From Closterium sp. NIES-65 (taxonomy: Eukaryota; Streptophyta; Zygnematophyceae; Desmidiales; Closteriaceae): a DNA stretch of 64,000 nucleotides. This document shows, in pieces, positions 36,701 through 48,900 of this stretch. Numbering within the stretch: the stretch's first letter is position 1; every line of letters starts with the position of its first letter. The stretch lies in contig CANXME010002547.1 of assembly GCA_948144175.1 (NCBI GenBank), positions 62,001 to 126,000 of the forward strand. The letters run 5' to 3'. The notes below the pieces were generated by a model. It was given only the letters and a program-made list of their open reading frames with translations, was not told the DNA's origin and ran no database searches. Position numbers and translations under genes: made by a program.

Positions 36701-39700
36701 AGTCCTGCTGCGTGCCGTCCAGAGGGGTCTCCATCAGCAGGTTCAGCATGCCTGGTGGGGGGGATTGACAAAGGGGAGGGAGGGTTGGAAGGAGGAGTGT
36801 GTCCGACTCAAGAGGAGCAGGTGTGCCGCGACCAGAAGTGGAGCAGGTGGGCTGAAGGGGAGGGGAAGGTTGAGGTAGGGTGAAGGCGGCCGTGATGTGA
36901 GATGAAGGGCGCAAGCAGATTCAGCATGGCAAGGTTAACGTGTGCCGGCCGGGTGGGTGGTGGTGATGTGCAGTGCAGGCAGGAATGCAGGGTCCAAGCA
37001 AGCATGGTGGGGGCTGCTAGTATATGGTAACTGAAAGCGTACCTATCACGCCATTCATGGGAGTACGAATCTCATGGCTCATGGTGGTGAGGAAGTCGCT
37101 CTTAGCTCGACTCGCCGCCTCTGCCGCCACCTTGGCCGTCGCGAGCTGCGCTTGTGCTGATTCCACTCGCAGCGTGTCGGTTTCAAGCTTGGCCATGAGG
37201 TGCACGGACATCCAGAGCACGAGCACTGAGATCGCCAGGATGATGAATGAAACTACCATCCACACGAACGGCGGGCTCGGCTTCGCGTTGGCTTCCGGCC
37301 TGCGAGGGGGAAGGAAGGGGGTTTGTTGATATAAAGAGTCACTTACGATGCACTCAGGAGGCAAATTCGAGGCTATGAAGAGGTAGAATGAGAAGCACGC
37401 AAGGGGCGCTTCACGAGCACTTGAGAGACAGATTCTTAGGATTTCTAATAGCTGGACAACCAACCTGCAGACAGAACGAAACAAAAAAGACGGGCTCGAC
37501 AGAGCGAGACGGAGCGGATCAGACAAAGGCAAACAGACAGAAAGAAGCAACGCTGAGCCCCAGGCAGCCCACTCACTCGCAAACAAGCACAAAGTTCCGT
37601 GACGGGTCGCCGAACCACATGGGGTACTGAACGCGCCCTTGGTACTGCACCACTCGTCTCTTATGCGCCACCGCCGCCCACACTCCTGCCTGCTTCCCCG
37701 TCATCCCCTCCGTCCCTTCCGGCCCAAACAGCACAGCTGGGCTGCTCTCATTGGTCACGTCTATGAGGTATGTGCGAAGAGGGAGGGCTTTAAGCTGGTC
37801 GAAGTTGGGGGCGAGGCGGAGTGTGTGGAAGGAGTAAGCTGCGATGAAAAAGCCGTGCGGTTTGGTGAGTGCGTCGAGCGAGTCGGGCTCAAAGCTCTGC
37901 GGTGCAGATGGGTCGATTCCGGTGTGGGGGTGAGGGGGGGATCCAGTGGGTGCATGTGCGTCTGGGGAGTTGGTTGGGATGGAACCGCTGCTGCCATTGC
38001 TGGTGCTACCACTACCCTCCGTGCCACTGCCGCTGCTGCCATTGTTGCCGCTCCTGCCACCGCTCCTGCTGCTACCAGTGCTATTAGCATTGGTGGAGGC
38101 AGCACCAGGCACGTGAACGAACACGTGGCCGTGGTCATGAGTGTCGTACACGGGGAAGGCCTGCGCCACCATGTGGAAGGGCGATGCTGGGGATGCCATG
38201 GGGGCGGACATGGCGCCGCTGCGCCCCGTGTCTGCCGCCCGGATCATGGCTGCTAGCGTGGGGTCTGATGGAAGGGAAGGGTGGAATGGGGGAGGGGTGG
38301 GAAGTGAGTAGGAGTCATGGGATTGGGGAAGTGAGTAGGAGTCAGCGCCGCAAGCTAGGGCTCACCGGAGAGCAGGTCAGCGCCGGCAGCAGTGCGGTGT
38401 GGGGGGAGGTGGTTTTGAGAAGAGATCTTTTGAGTCGAATCGCAAGCTCAGGCTCACCGGAGAGCAGGTCAGCGCCGGCAGCAGTGCGGTTGCGGGGAAG
38501 GCGGCGCATGCTGCTCCCCTCGTTGCTGCTGGTGCCCAGCAGCAGCGGCACGTACAGCGGCAGGCCAGGCGGGCGGCAGGAGAACTCCGCGCTCACTGCG
38601 ATGAGGCAGCCCTGCAGTCGCTGCTCCACGTGGCTGCGCAGGGCTGAGCTGTTGACTCGGAGAGCATAACCCACAACTGGAGAGGGGGGGAAGGGGTGGG
38701 TGCGATGGGTGCGATGAGTGCAATGAGGCAGCCCTGCAGTTGCCGCTCCACGTGGCTGCGCAGGGCCGTGCTGTTCACTCGAAAGGACAGGGAGGGGGAG
38801 GGATGGGTGCAGTGAATGTGATGAGGCAGGCCGGGCGGGCGGCAGGAGAACTCCGCGTTCACTGCGATGAGGCAGCCCTGCAGGCGCTGCTCTTTGCTAC
38901 GTGATGGCGGAGAGCCGTGCTGTTGTGTTGACTCGAGGAGCATAGCCCACAACTGCAGGGGGGGTTGGGGAAGTTTGAAGGACAGGGGTTGACGGGGTAG
39001 GGAGGGGATGGAGAGGAAAGCGGAAGGAAGCAGAATGGGGAAGGAAGGGCAGGAGAGGAAATGAGGGAAGGCACGAGGCAGCAGTAGAAAGAGCGAGTGG
39101 TGGGAGGATGGGTGGTTGGGGTGGTTGGGGTGGGCGGATGAGCGGATGGGTGGATGAGTGAATGGGGGGACGAGGGAGGCAACTCACATGCTGCCACGGG
39201 GCGGGCGTGCAGTGCGGAGGAGCTGAACTTGAGGAACTTGGACGGGCGGAAGAAGCTCTCGCGCCTGATGGGGGGAAGGTGAGTGGGGGAGAGTGGGGGG
39301 GTGGATGCGGGGGGGGGGGGGGATATTGGGGGAGAGGGGGGGACAAGGGAGTGACAGGGAGATTGTGGGCGTATCTTCTGACATGGTAAACGTGCGACAC
39401 CTTATGACGTAGAGGGCATACCCACCCACTCGTATGGTAAACGTACCCGTCGATGTAGTAGGCGTGGACGAACTCGGCGAGCGCGCGCGTGTTGGCCTGC
39501 GTGGAGTTGAAGTGCGACTCGATGAACGCTGCCCACTCGCCGCACTGCCCCTCGCGCTCCGCCTGCTGCTCGCTCGACGCTTGCGTCCACACGATCGTGA
39601 AGATCATCGCCAGCAAGCCCACGCTCATCACCGCCCAGATCCAACACACGCGCTGGGATGGCGGCGGGGAGGGAGCGGGAACAGGGGGAGGGGGAAGAGG

Positions 39701-41167
39701 GACACTGAGTGTTTCTCTGCCACTGCGCGCGCCCGCACGCGCGCGAAGACGACTGCTAGCCCGTCGAGACTGATCACTGCCCAGATTCAACACATGCGCT
39801 GGGGGATGGGGAAGTGGAAGTGGCGGGGATGGGGTGGTAAGGGGGAAGAGAAGCGATGCGCGCATCAGCAAAAGTCGCCAGCAGCGGACCCGCGCTAGTC
39901 AGCGGCGAAATTCGACAGAAGCAAGGAGAGACGGAGGAGAGGAGATGAGACGCCGTGAAACACGCAGCACTCGTACCACAAAGATCATTCGTCGCGCGCG
40001 CGCATTCGTTGAATGCGTGCAATCGTCGCATGCGTGCATTCGTCGCATGCGTGCATTCGTTGCATGCGTGCATTCGTCGCATGCGTGCATTCGTCGCATG
40101 CGTGCATCCGTCGCATGCGTGCATTCGTCGCATGCGTGCATTCGTCGCATGCGTGCATCCGTCGCATGCGTGCATCCGTCGCATGCGTGCATCCGTCCCA
40201 TGCGTGCATTCGTCGCATGCGTGCATCCGTCGCATGCGTGCATTCGTCGAACGCGCGCGTCCGGCGCCCTGACGGCCAAGACCCAGCACACGCGGCGCTG
40301 TGAGACAGGAACAGCACCCAGTGCATGCGTGGTTAACGCCGCTGGCGCGACCAGGCGGAAAATAGTAATGAAAAGGCAAACAACAAACAAAACACACGCA
40401 TTTGAACGTACCAGACGCCATGCGTGCGTAAGAGCGCGCAGCGGCCAGGAGAGAAACGACTCGACGGCAGACACCCAGGACTCTCTCGTGCTCCCACTTA
40501 ACTCCTCCGCCCCCCCCTTGTCGTCCTCCTCTTCATCCTCCCATTCCTCGTCTCCTTCCCAGTGTCCATCACATTTCCGTAGCGCCGTTCTCTCGGTGTT
40601 CCTCATCCCCTGGTCGCCTTTGCGACAACTTAGTCCACCGATTTCCCATCCATCGTCGCTAGAGCTGGACCCATCGCTACTATCGCCATCACCTTCGTCG
40701 TAAGCATGCGACTCCTTCCCGCCGCGTCGCCTTGCCGTTTTCCGCCATAAACGCGAAATGCCTACCCAGCTTTTCTTCCTCTTACGACCAACTCCGTCAG
40801 AACCCACTAAATTGTCCACTTCGGAATCATCCCGGTCGTTTCTCTCTAAAAGCTTCCTGTCCAGCCACGAACTGGGAGGTTCATGGTTACTCTCGCCACC
40901 ATCTCGCCGCGCGGGGTCAGCAGCAGCGAAATCGTAACCGTCAGAAGCTCCCAGGCTTGCGACAGCCGCACAACTGCTGCTGCCCTCGCTGCTGCCGGCG
41001 AAACCCTTCCGGTCGTCAACATTACCGGCGGCAGCCGCAGCTTGCCTTCGCGTCATGTATTCCTGGGGACGCGTGGAGCGAACGGAGTTGCTTGCGCTGA
41101 GATGCTCGGACACGTCGGGCGAAGATTCCGCGGAAGGTGATGCGAACACACTCATTTCCGCCATCAT
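29354..41167 (-). CDS. AHK: CHASE-domain hybrid histidine kinase (cytokinin-receptor type)
   Basis: Membrane sensor kinase of the plant AHK/CRE1 family, predicted to bind cytokinin outside and start a His-Asp phosphorelay. Exons by eye: 40412-41167, 39447-39652, 39188-39264, 38458-38676, 37577-38264, 37043-37299, 36453-36751, 35106-35951, 30047-34360, 29354-29602; all introns GT-AG, total 7911 bp, 2636 residues. Residues 1-252 form a charged extension; TM1 is about 255-276, CHASE about 290-640, TM2 about 660-682. The H-box [10 protein letters not shown] has phospho-His at about 724. The N-box [10 protein letters not shown] is at about 838, DTGEGIP at about 1077 and GGTGIGLS at about 1106. A receiver-like domain begins [10 protein letters not shown] and ends [13 protein letters not shown]. 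The true receiver has VVDDN (2507-2508), acceptor Asp 2552 (FMDLQMPEMDG) and Lys 2607. The usual family length is 1000-1200; the excess lies in His-rich and low-complexity insertions. The start could also be Met2 or Met5. An unseen intron within the long exon 9 cannot be excluded. Confidence 0.88.
29662..29702 (-). repeat. Echo of kinase exon 10 start
   Basis: Copy of the acceptor and first about 40 bp of exon 10 (ATGCCGG.ATGGA.GGGCTGGAGG), lying about 100 bp upstream in the same intron. The frame carries on through the intron into exon 10, so use of this acceptor cannot be excluded, but the added peptide has no family counterpart. Confidence 0.75.
29764..30024. repeat. 37-bp minisatellite, kinase intron 9
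   Basis: About seven copies of a pyrimidine-rich unit (CTCCCACACATCTCCCACCC followed by TCCCACCATCTGCTACC) just downstream of exon 9. Near-identical copies suggest recent expansion. Confidence 0.85.
32222..32241. repeat. Short palindrome within kinase exon 9
   Basis: CTTTTGAGTCGACTCAAGAG. It lies in coding sequence and reads in frame as Leu-Glu-Ser-Thr-Gln-Lys. Confidence 0.75.
33326..33345. repeat. Short palindrome within kinase exon 9
   Basis: CTTTTGAGGCGCCTCAAGAG. It is in frame as Leu-Glu-Ala-Pro-Gln-Lys and lies between local repeats coding Lys-Thr-Arg-Ser-Gln. Confidence 0.75.
33519..33719 (-). repeat. GGA trinucleotide tract coding polyglycine in kinase exon 9
   Basis: About 67 uninterrupted CTC units on the plus strand. 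On the minus strand, in the kinase frame, they read as glycine, preceded by an alanine run from a CTG tract (33719-33748). It sits inside the receiver-like domain. Confidence 0.9.
34453..34519 (-). repeat. Echo of kinase exon 9 start
   Basis: Copy of the acceptor and first about 65 bp ([17 protein letters not shown]). The frame stays open into the real exon, 159 bp downstream, so this acceptor would add 53 residues and duplicate the start of the exon. This is a possible alternative isoform. Confidence 0.8.
34888..35006 (-). repeat. Echo of kinase exon 8 end
   Basis: A 119-bp near copy of 35104-35222 including [11 protein letters not shown] and the donor. No acceptor of its own is obvious, so it probably stays intronic. 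Confidence 0.8.
36029..36124 (-). repeat. Echo of kinase exon 8 start
   Basis: Copy of the acceptor and first about 90 bp of exon 8 ([19 protein letters not shown]), 170 bp upstream. It runs into a stop soon after the copied part and has no donor, so it looks non-functional. Confidence 0.8.
38352..38400 (-). repeat. Echo of kinase exon 4 end
   Basis: Repeats the last about 35 bp of exon 4 with its donor (GCCGGCGCTGACCTGCTCTC). A worn palindrome CTTTTGAGTCGAATCG (38427-38442) lies between parent and copy. Confidence 0.7.
38712..38952 (-). repeat. Two echoes of kinase exon 4 start
   Basis: 38827-38952 copies the acceptor and over 100 bp of exon 4 but does not stay open in the exon phase. 38712-38790 is a shorter copy. 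Only the third, proximal version (38458-38676) is open and fits both neighbouring exon phases. Confidence 0.8.
39768..39800 (-). repeat. Echo of kinase exon 2 start
   Basis: Acceptor plus about 30 bp matching the TM1-coding start of exon 2. A second echo lies at 40255-40300, beyond the intron minisatellite. Confidence 0.7.
40009..40255. repeat. 17-bp minisatellite, kinase intron 1
   Basis: About 14 copies of CATTCGTCGCATGCGTG with TTC/TCC variants. The 17-bp unit read in three frames makes an apparent 17-residue protein repeat, which is an artefact. Confidence 0.9.
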
Positions 41168-42902
41168 AGAAATCTGGAAATCATATCTAAAACTAGGATT
41201 TTCGACGCAAGCTTCAAGTGGATATAATTATGTATTTTACGCAAGTTCTATAACGACTTAACAGGGTTTTCGACGCGAGCTGTCAGTCTCACAGTTCGAA
41301 TGCGATAGCCGACAGCGGAATAAGCGGTCTGTCTATTAGCTTCAGCTATCTCGTTTCCATGCTGCAAATAAAATCGTAAATTAGGTGCGCAGAGATGATA
41401 CATGACCTAGCCGCCTACGACGGCTCCTCCTCGCACAACTACTCTTCAGACGACTGCGATGACGATGATAGACAACAAGCCGAAACGCATGACAAGTCTT
41501 GAAAAATGTGGGAGGATGGCGTAGGAGAGAAAGACGGGGGAAGTTGGATCATCTTGCAGGGATGCACTGTAGCGTGCTCGATGTTCCCGGGGAGGACACG
41601 GAATGATGGTCACAATAGGGACTGCGATGCGAAGCGAAGAATGACAATGAAGGGTGGTGCAGCAGTGTCGTGTTCTGTTTCAAAAATTAGGACCGAGATG
41701 CAACAGACAGACAGGGTTGGGGAGGAGGGGGAGGAAGCTGGGCAGCGGGCAAATCGGCTGCTCCTATCAAGCAAGCGAGGGGTGGAGGGGGTTGCCACGT
41801 GTACCTGATCGCACAAGCCGAGCGCCAGCGCACAAGTGGGCAACCCTAGATTCTGGGGCACACCCAAATTGACTGCTTGCGATCAGTTGCCGTGCATTGA
41901 TTGCTCAGCTTCCAGCGAAAACGTCCTTCCGTTATCCGGAAAGTCGACGGATGAACTCAAGGGTCGCTGTACAACTGTAGAACGGTCAATGCTGCAGTTG
42001 AGTCAGAGAGGGTGGCGCAACATTGATATTTCCGAATCAGCATGTTTCGTGACGTTTTTAAGTGTCACAACTTAGCAGCAGCATTGGAAATGGATGGAAA
42101 ACTCTTAGGCGAGGGAGCAACAGCAAACAGACACGAGATAATGATACAGCAGCACAATTGCAGTTCGGAAATCAAACTCGGCTTGAACCACATTGTGCCA
42201 ACGAAGAAGCGCTAAGTGACAGGAGAAGACTTCGGGTAGGGCAAACACGATTTATACCTCCCGTAATAGATCAATTTACAGTATCACGCCCTTCTCTCTT
42301 GCCACACCATTCCCCTGGCACCTAGGGTGCACCAGGAGGTACTGGTGCTCAACCAAATGTCACATGCTCGCAGAAAATGTGTTTTTTTTTTTTTTTGTTG
42401 GACGGCTCGTGCGCCAAGTCAGCACCTCAGGGTTGGGGGTCCGTTTGAAGAAATCATAAGTTGGTGCTTGTAAATATATTATCTTACACTCAATATTCCA
42501 TAAACTGCAATTGAGTATGAAACACTGGCACTGACCTAGATGCTATGAGCCTAAAGGTATCAGCCTAACGTGGAAACTTCAATCCTGGCTGTATAGCATG
42601 TTGTTTAGTACCATGGTCCATGTCTCATTGGGCCCGTATGCTCATACAAGCTACCTAGTCCAGCCCTTTTTGGAACACATTCACTCAAGAAGTGCATAAA
42701 TACAGCACCGTTGGGCAAGCATTGAGTGGAACTTAGAAGGAAGAAATTTGCCAGCAATGTTGCAGCCTTACACATCCCCACATACTGTATCCGACATCAC
42801 ATGGACTCAGTGTGGCCATATACCCGTTCCTAGCTGGATTGTGATGCGAATACACGACTATTGTTGAAAAACAAATGCTATAATGAAAAGAACTAATTGC
42901 AC
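41168..42902. other. Intergenic region, kinase 5' side and THO3 3' side
   Basis: It should carry the kinase promoter and the THO3 3' untranslated region. A T-run lies at 42382-42396. I see no gene, strong repeat or recognisable regulatory site. Confidence 0.5.
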
Positions 42903-45900
42903 TCAAGGCGAATCAAACCCAAAGACACGGAAGACACCTGCGACAAGGACACAAACAGGAAGTATGTACGGTACAGTATTATTGAAGATATAGGAGCCAC
43001 AATCCTTCCACTTCACACAGCGAATGCCACTACACACCGCACTCCACACTCTATGTCATGCCAGCACAGGCACTCCACTCCACATGAGTGCGAAGCAGAC
43101 TCAAAAAGAGAACAAATGCTGCTCGAAAAGCATATGTGAGCAACTGGCAATGCAGCCGCTCCCTACGGTTCCACCTCGAAATGTGTCACAGGGGGCGATC
43201 GATCATCCGAAGGGTCGTCTTTGTGGGGTTAGAAAAGGCTCTGAAAGCTGCGATTGCAATTAGCGTGATTACACTGCGGTGGCGGATCGATATTGGACGA
43301 TCAATCGCCCCCTGTGACGCGTCCTCAAGGCACCTCACCGAGAGGGGCAAATAAGCACTTTGCTTTTTCATGGCAACAGCCAATAAGCAGGCTCACTCGC
43401 CCCAGTAAGGGTGTTTGCCATCGTCGTCAGAGGCATACGCCATAGTCAGAGGCATACGCCATAGTCAGAGGCATACGCCATAGTCAGAGGCATACGCCAT
43501 AGTCAGAGGCATACGCCATAGTCAGAGGCATACGCCATAGTCAGAGGCATACGCCATAGTCAGAGGCATACGCCATAGTCAGAGGCATACGCAATAGTCA
43601 GAGGCATACGCCATAGTCAGAGGCATACGCCATAGTCAGAGGCATACGCCATAGTCAGAGGCATACGCCATAGTCAGAGGCATACGCCAAAGTCAGAGGC
43701 ATACGCCAGCTGCGGGTGCTTGGGGTTCCACTCGAGTCATTTCAGTCAGGGCCAGGCCCCCTAAGGCACAAAAAGGCAATGCTTTCATCGCAACCAGGTG
43801 ACTTTTGAGTCGACTCAAAGAGGTGACTTTTGAGTCGACTCAATAACAACCAAGAGGCTCACTCACCTGGGGATGAGTGCTTGCCATCGTCGTCACATGC
43901 ATATGCGAGGAGCAGGTGCTTGGGGTTCCACTCAGATCATTCCAGTCCAAGCAGCACCCCTGAGGCATAAAACAGAAGTGCTCTTGGGGCAACAAAGTAC
44001 TAGCAGCAGGCTCACTCACCCGGGGATGAGTGCTTGCCATCGTCGTCAGAGGCATATGCGAGGAGCAGGTGCTTGGGATTCCACTCCACACTGTTCATCG
44101 CCGCCCAGGATGGGATCTGATGCACCGACCGCCCCGTCTCCACCTCCGCCTGTTGTTGGAAGGGGATCCGGAGGAGAGGGTTGGGCGGCAGAGCATAGGA
44201 CGTGGGGAATGCGGGGGAAAGAGAGGGATGGAGGGGATGTGTGAGGTCTGGGGGCTTACATCGCTGAGATGAATCTTGTGCTGAGATCTGGGGTGGCTTG
44301 CATGAGATAGGGAAGAAGGATGGGGGAATTTTGCGCTGAGTTTAGAACAGTTTGGGAGGCGGGAGAGGGTGGTGAAGGAGGGAAGACAGGAGACAGGGAT
44401 GGAGGGAGGCAATGGCGTGGTAGCTGCATGCACGGTGTGTTCTATGCACGGTGTGTTCTATGCACGGTGTGTTCTATGCACGGTGTGTTCTATGCACGGT
44501 GTGTTCTATGCACGGTGTGTTCTATGCACGGTATTTTCTATGCACGGTGTGTTCTATGCACGGTGTGTTCTATGCACGGTGTGTTCTATGCACGGTGTGT
44601 TCTATGCACGGTGTGTTCTATGCACGGTGTGTTCTATGCACGGTGTGTTCTATGCACGGTGTGTTCTATGCATGGTGTGTTCTATGCATGGTGTGTTCTA
44701 TGCATGGTGTGTTCTATGCACGGTGTGTTCTATGCACGGTGTGTTCTATGCACGGTGTGTTCTATGCACGGTGTGTTCTATGCACGGTGTGTTCTATGCA
44801 CGGTGTGTTCTATGCACGGTGTTTTCTATGCACGGTGTGTTCTATGCATGGTGTGTTCTATGCATGGTGTGTTCTATGCATGGTGTGTTCTATGCATGGT
44901 GTGTTCTATGCATGGTGTGTTCTATGCATGGTGTGTTCTATGCATGGTGTGTTCTATGCACGGTGTGTTCTATGCACGGTGTGCATGCATGATACACAGG
45001 CACAATGAGTGAGCTCGCAAGATACAGCACTATACATGCATGCTGCACGGCCCACAGTGCTGCACGGCCCACAGTGCTGCACGGCCCACAGTGCTGCATG
45101 GCTCACAACACGGCACGCCTTACAATGTCAACAAAGAGGTCTTCACTAGCAGACGCGAGATACCGCCCATCGTGGCTGAAGCTGACAGTGCGTACGGGCC
45201 ATCTGAGGAAGAGTGGTTGAGAAGGGAAGGGAAGGGAAGGGAAGGGGAGGGAGATGCATTGACCGAAGGGGGAAATAAGGGGATTGGAGGTTGGATGGGA
45301 TGGGACGCATGAGCCACTCGAGTTGACAGCAAAGCCTCCAACTACGCCTTATAACAAAGCCTTATAACAAACTACGAGAATGGAGGGTAGGAAGGGACCA
45401 TTTTTGAGACGCCTTAAAAACGGAAAGGGGGAACGGACAAAGCTGACTTTTGAGTCGACTCAAAGGGATGAAGGAGGGACGACTTTTCAAAAAGGGACGA
45501 ATTAATGAGCCACTGGAGTTGACAACAAGGAGAGGCGGAGCGGCATTGGAGCATTGTGGGCACTAGCCAGCCATGGTAGGGGGCACAGGGGGCAGGCAGA
45601 TATGAACGAAGCATGCAGCCTGACAGGTGCTGCTCACTCAATGGTGTGAGGGTGCAGTGCAGAAACACAATGTGTGCTGTATGTTGCACACAACACAACA
45701 GGGCACTTGGTACGTACTCGTGCATGCACTTATCAACTCTCTCGAGGCGTGTGAAGGTGCGCTCACACAGCATGTGCTGCATGTCCCACAGGGCGAGACA
45801 CTTGATAGTCACTCGGGACATGCATACTCTTCAACTCACTCTAATCGTGTGAAGCTGCGCACACACAGCATGTGCTGCATGTCCCACAGGGCGAGACACT

Positions 45901-48900
45901 TGATAGTCACTCGGGACATGCATACTCTTCAACTCACTCTAATCGTGTGAAGCTGCGCACACACAGCATGTGCTGCATGTCCCACAGGGCGAGACACTTG
46001 ATAGTCACTCGGGACATGCATACTCTTCAACTCACTCTAATCGTGTGAAGCTGCGCACACACAGCATGTGCTGCATGTCCCACAGGGCGAGACACTTGAT
46101 AGTCACTCGGGACATGCATACTCTTCAACTCACTCTAATCGTGTGAAGCTGCGCACACACAGCATGTGCTGCATGTCCCACAGGCTCACCAGTGCGTCTG
46201 CACTGCCCGCTGCAAAGTACCTGTGGGTGATGGTGATGGTGGAGGGAGATGGCGTGGCGTGGAGAAGGAGACAGGGGAGGAGATATGAGGAGTTGTGGTG
46301 GTGCCGATGGTCCCATCGGATCGTCTCACCAGCAGTCTGCACTGCCTGCTGCAAAGTACCTGCAAGCTGATGGTGATGTGAAAGGAGAAAACGGGAAAGA
46401 AAGAGAACGGGAAAGAAAGAGAACGGGAAAGAAAGGAGACGGAGAAAATGAAGTGTGTGGGGAAGGGATGAGAAGAAGTGGAAGGGAATAAGGAAGAAGA
46501 AAAGAACTTCAATGGAGCAAGGGGAAAACATACCGAAAAGTATTTTTAGATAAGCACACGGAAAACTAAATCGCAGAAGAGAGGATAACATGTGCAATGC
46601 ACCTACATGCTTACATCCTCCTCACGCCCTCCCATACACACCCTCACTCTACCACTTCATTTTCTGATCGACTGACAAATCGCACTCCCACTCGCACTTC
46701 CACACACATTCCCCTCATCACACACTCCCTCCCACCGGCCACTCTACCACCTCCCTTATGCAATGCCTCAAACACACGCACCTGCCAAGGGGGTCAATGG
46801 CCAGCGAATACACCCCTGCTGTGTGTGCGTGCAGGGTGTCTAGTGTCTGCAGGGAGGGGTAACCCAAAACTTCCACTGCACCTGCAAATTGAGGTGTGGA
46901 GAGAATTTGAGGTGTGGTGGAAAATGGGGTGTGGTTGAGTTGAGGTGTGATGGGAAGTCGATGTGCAAAAGGAAGGTGAGTGAGTCAATGTTAGTTTTGA
47001 GGCGCCTCAAAACTGAAGGAAGGTGAGCGAGTCAACGCCAGGGGCCGGGTTGATGCCACCGAACGGACAGTTGCTCAGTCCCACGGCTCATCAGCGCACC
47101 ACAGCCACACCGTTTTGCACCGCACTCCACACCTGTGCACCGGAGCTCACCTGTGCCGGTTGTGACAAGGAAGATGGACCCTGTTCGGTCCCACGCGAAC
47201 TCGTTCAGCTGCCCAGGGTACAGGTGGGTGGGAGAGAGACAGTGAGAGGCAGGGAAACAGCATGCAGACAGGTGAGAAGCGAGGCTGAACTGGACGGTGG
47301 GCAGAAGCGGAGAGGTAAGAAGAGGATACAGGAGACAGGGGGAATAGACGGAGGTATTGGTGTGAATGTGAGAGCCGTAAAACGAACTCAGCTGCAATAA
47401 GTGGGGGCCAGGCAGAGATGCGGGTGAGGCAGAGAAGGGGCAATGGTTAAGAATGGCTGACCTCGTAGGTGAACTTGCGCTTGTGGATAGGCTTCAGCTT
47501 CCTCACATCCAGAATAGTCAACTCGTCCGCCTGCAGCATGCATGCAACCCCAGGCACCATGCATGCATGAATGCAACCCCAGGCACCATGCATGCATGCA
47601 TGCAACACCAGGCACCATGCATGCATGCATGAAACGAAGTAGGTGAGGTGAGCGGTCTATCCATGAAACGAAGTAGGTGAGGTGAGCGGTCTATCCATGA
47701 AACGAAGTAGGTGAGGTGAGCGGTCTATCCATGAAACGAAGTAGGTGAGGTGAGCGGTCTATCCATGAAACGAAGTAGGTGAGGTGAGCGGTTTATCCAT
47801 GAAACGAAGTAGGTGAGGTGAGCGGTCTATCCATGAAACGAAGTAGGTGAGGTGAGCGGTCTATCCATGAAACGAAGTAGGTGAGGTGAGCGGTCTATCC
47901 ATGAAACGAAGTAGGTGAGGTGAGCGGTCTATCCATGAAACGAAGTAGGTGAGGTGAGCGGTCTATCCATGAAACGAAGTAGGTGAGGTGAGCGGTCTAT
48001 CCATGAAACGAAGTAGGTGAGGTGAGCGGTCTATCCATGAAACGAAGTAGGTGAGGTGAGCGGTCTATCCATGAAACGAAGTAGGTGAGGTGAGCGGTCT
48101 ATCCATGAAACGAAGTAGGTGAGGTGAGCGGTCTATCCATGAAACGAAGTAGGTGAGGTGAGCGGTCTATCCATGAAACGTCAGGCTTTGACACGACCGA
48201 CTGACATCGAAGCAACTAGAATGTCAGTAGCTTGGCTGTAGTGTCAAGCCATTAGTGACCTAACTCATAGCGCAGCCCATTCACTCACATCACAAGACAG
48301 CTCACTAGCATAGTACGGAAGGTTGACGTTACAATACCACCCACAGCACAGCACGTTAGAACACACGTTACAGTACAGCACTTTCACGTTACAGTACAGC
48401 ACTTTCACGTTACAGTACAGCACTTTCACGTCACAGTACAGCACTTTCACGTTACAGTACAGCAATTTCACGTTACAGTACAGCAGACTCACGCTGTTGC
48501 CCACAGCGATGTGCGTGCCATCAGGCTTGTACGTGACGTTGATGTTCTCGCCCTTTAGAGTCACACTCTGCTGACACCTGGCCGCTGACATGGCAAGGAG
48601 AGGAACACACAACGGACAGAAGACAGCAGCACTTGTGCAAAATGAACAAATAAGAATACTCATGAAATGTTTGCGTGTGTGCATGTGTGCATTGCATGAA
48701 CGTGCACGTGCACGAATAAGGATAACCGAAGATCTGCACAACATCTTAAGATGTTTTGAAGATTTGCAAAACATCATCAGATTGCTGCGTGTAACCTTCA
48801 CTCCCATCTCGCGTGTCGCCAATGTGAACAAATTTGTCTTGAGACAGTCTGGACACGAGTAGGTCCAGATGGAGGGGACGTTTGAGAATTCTTAAAAGTG

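Noticed and set aside
39985-40326. Cys/His-rich repeat protein resembling zinc fingers
   Set aside because: A 17-bp intron minisatellite read over three frames; conserved at DNA, not codon, level.
44320-45012. 230-codon plus-strand frame of Cys/Met/His repeats
   Set aside because: Produced by a 16-bp minisatellite that gives a 16-residue period in every frame; no protein evidence.
47632-48179. CRISPR-like regular array
   Set aside because: Whole 34-bp units repeat with no unique spacers, in a eukaryotic intron.
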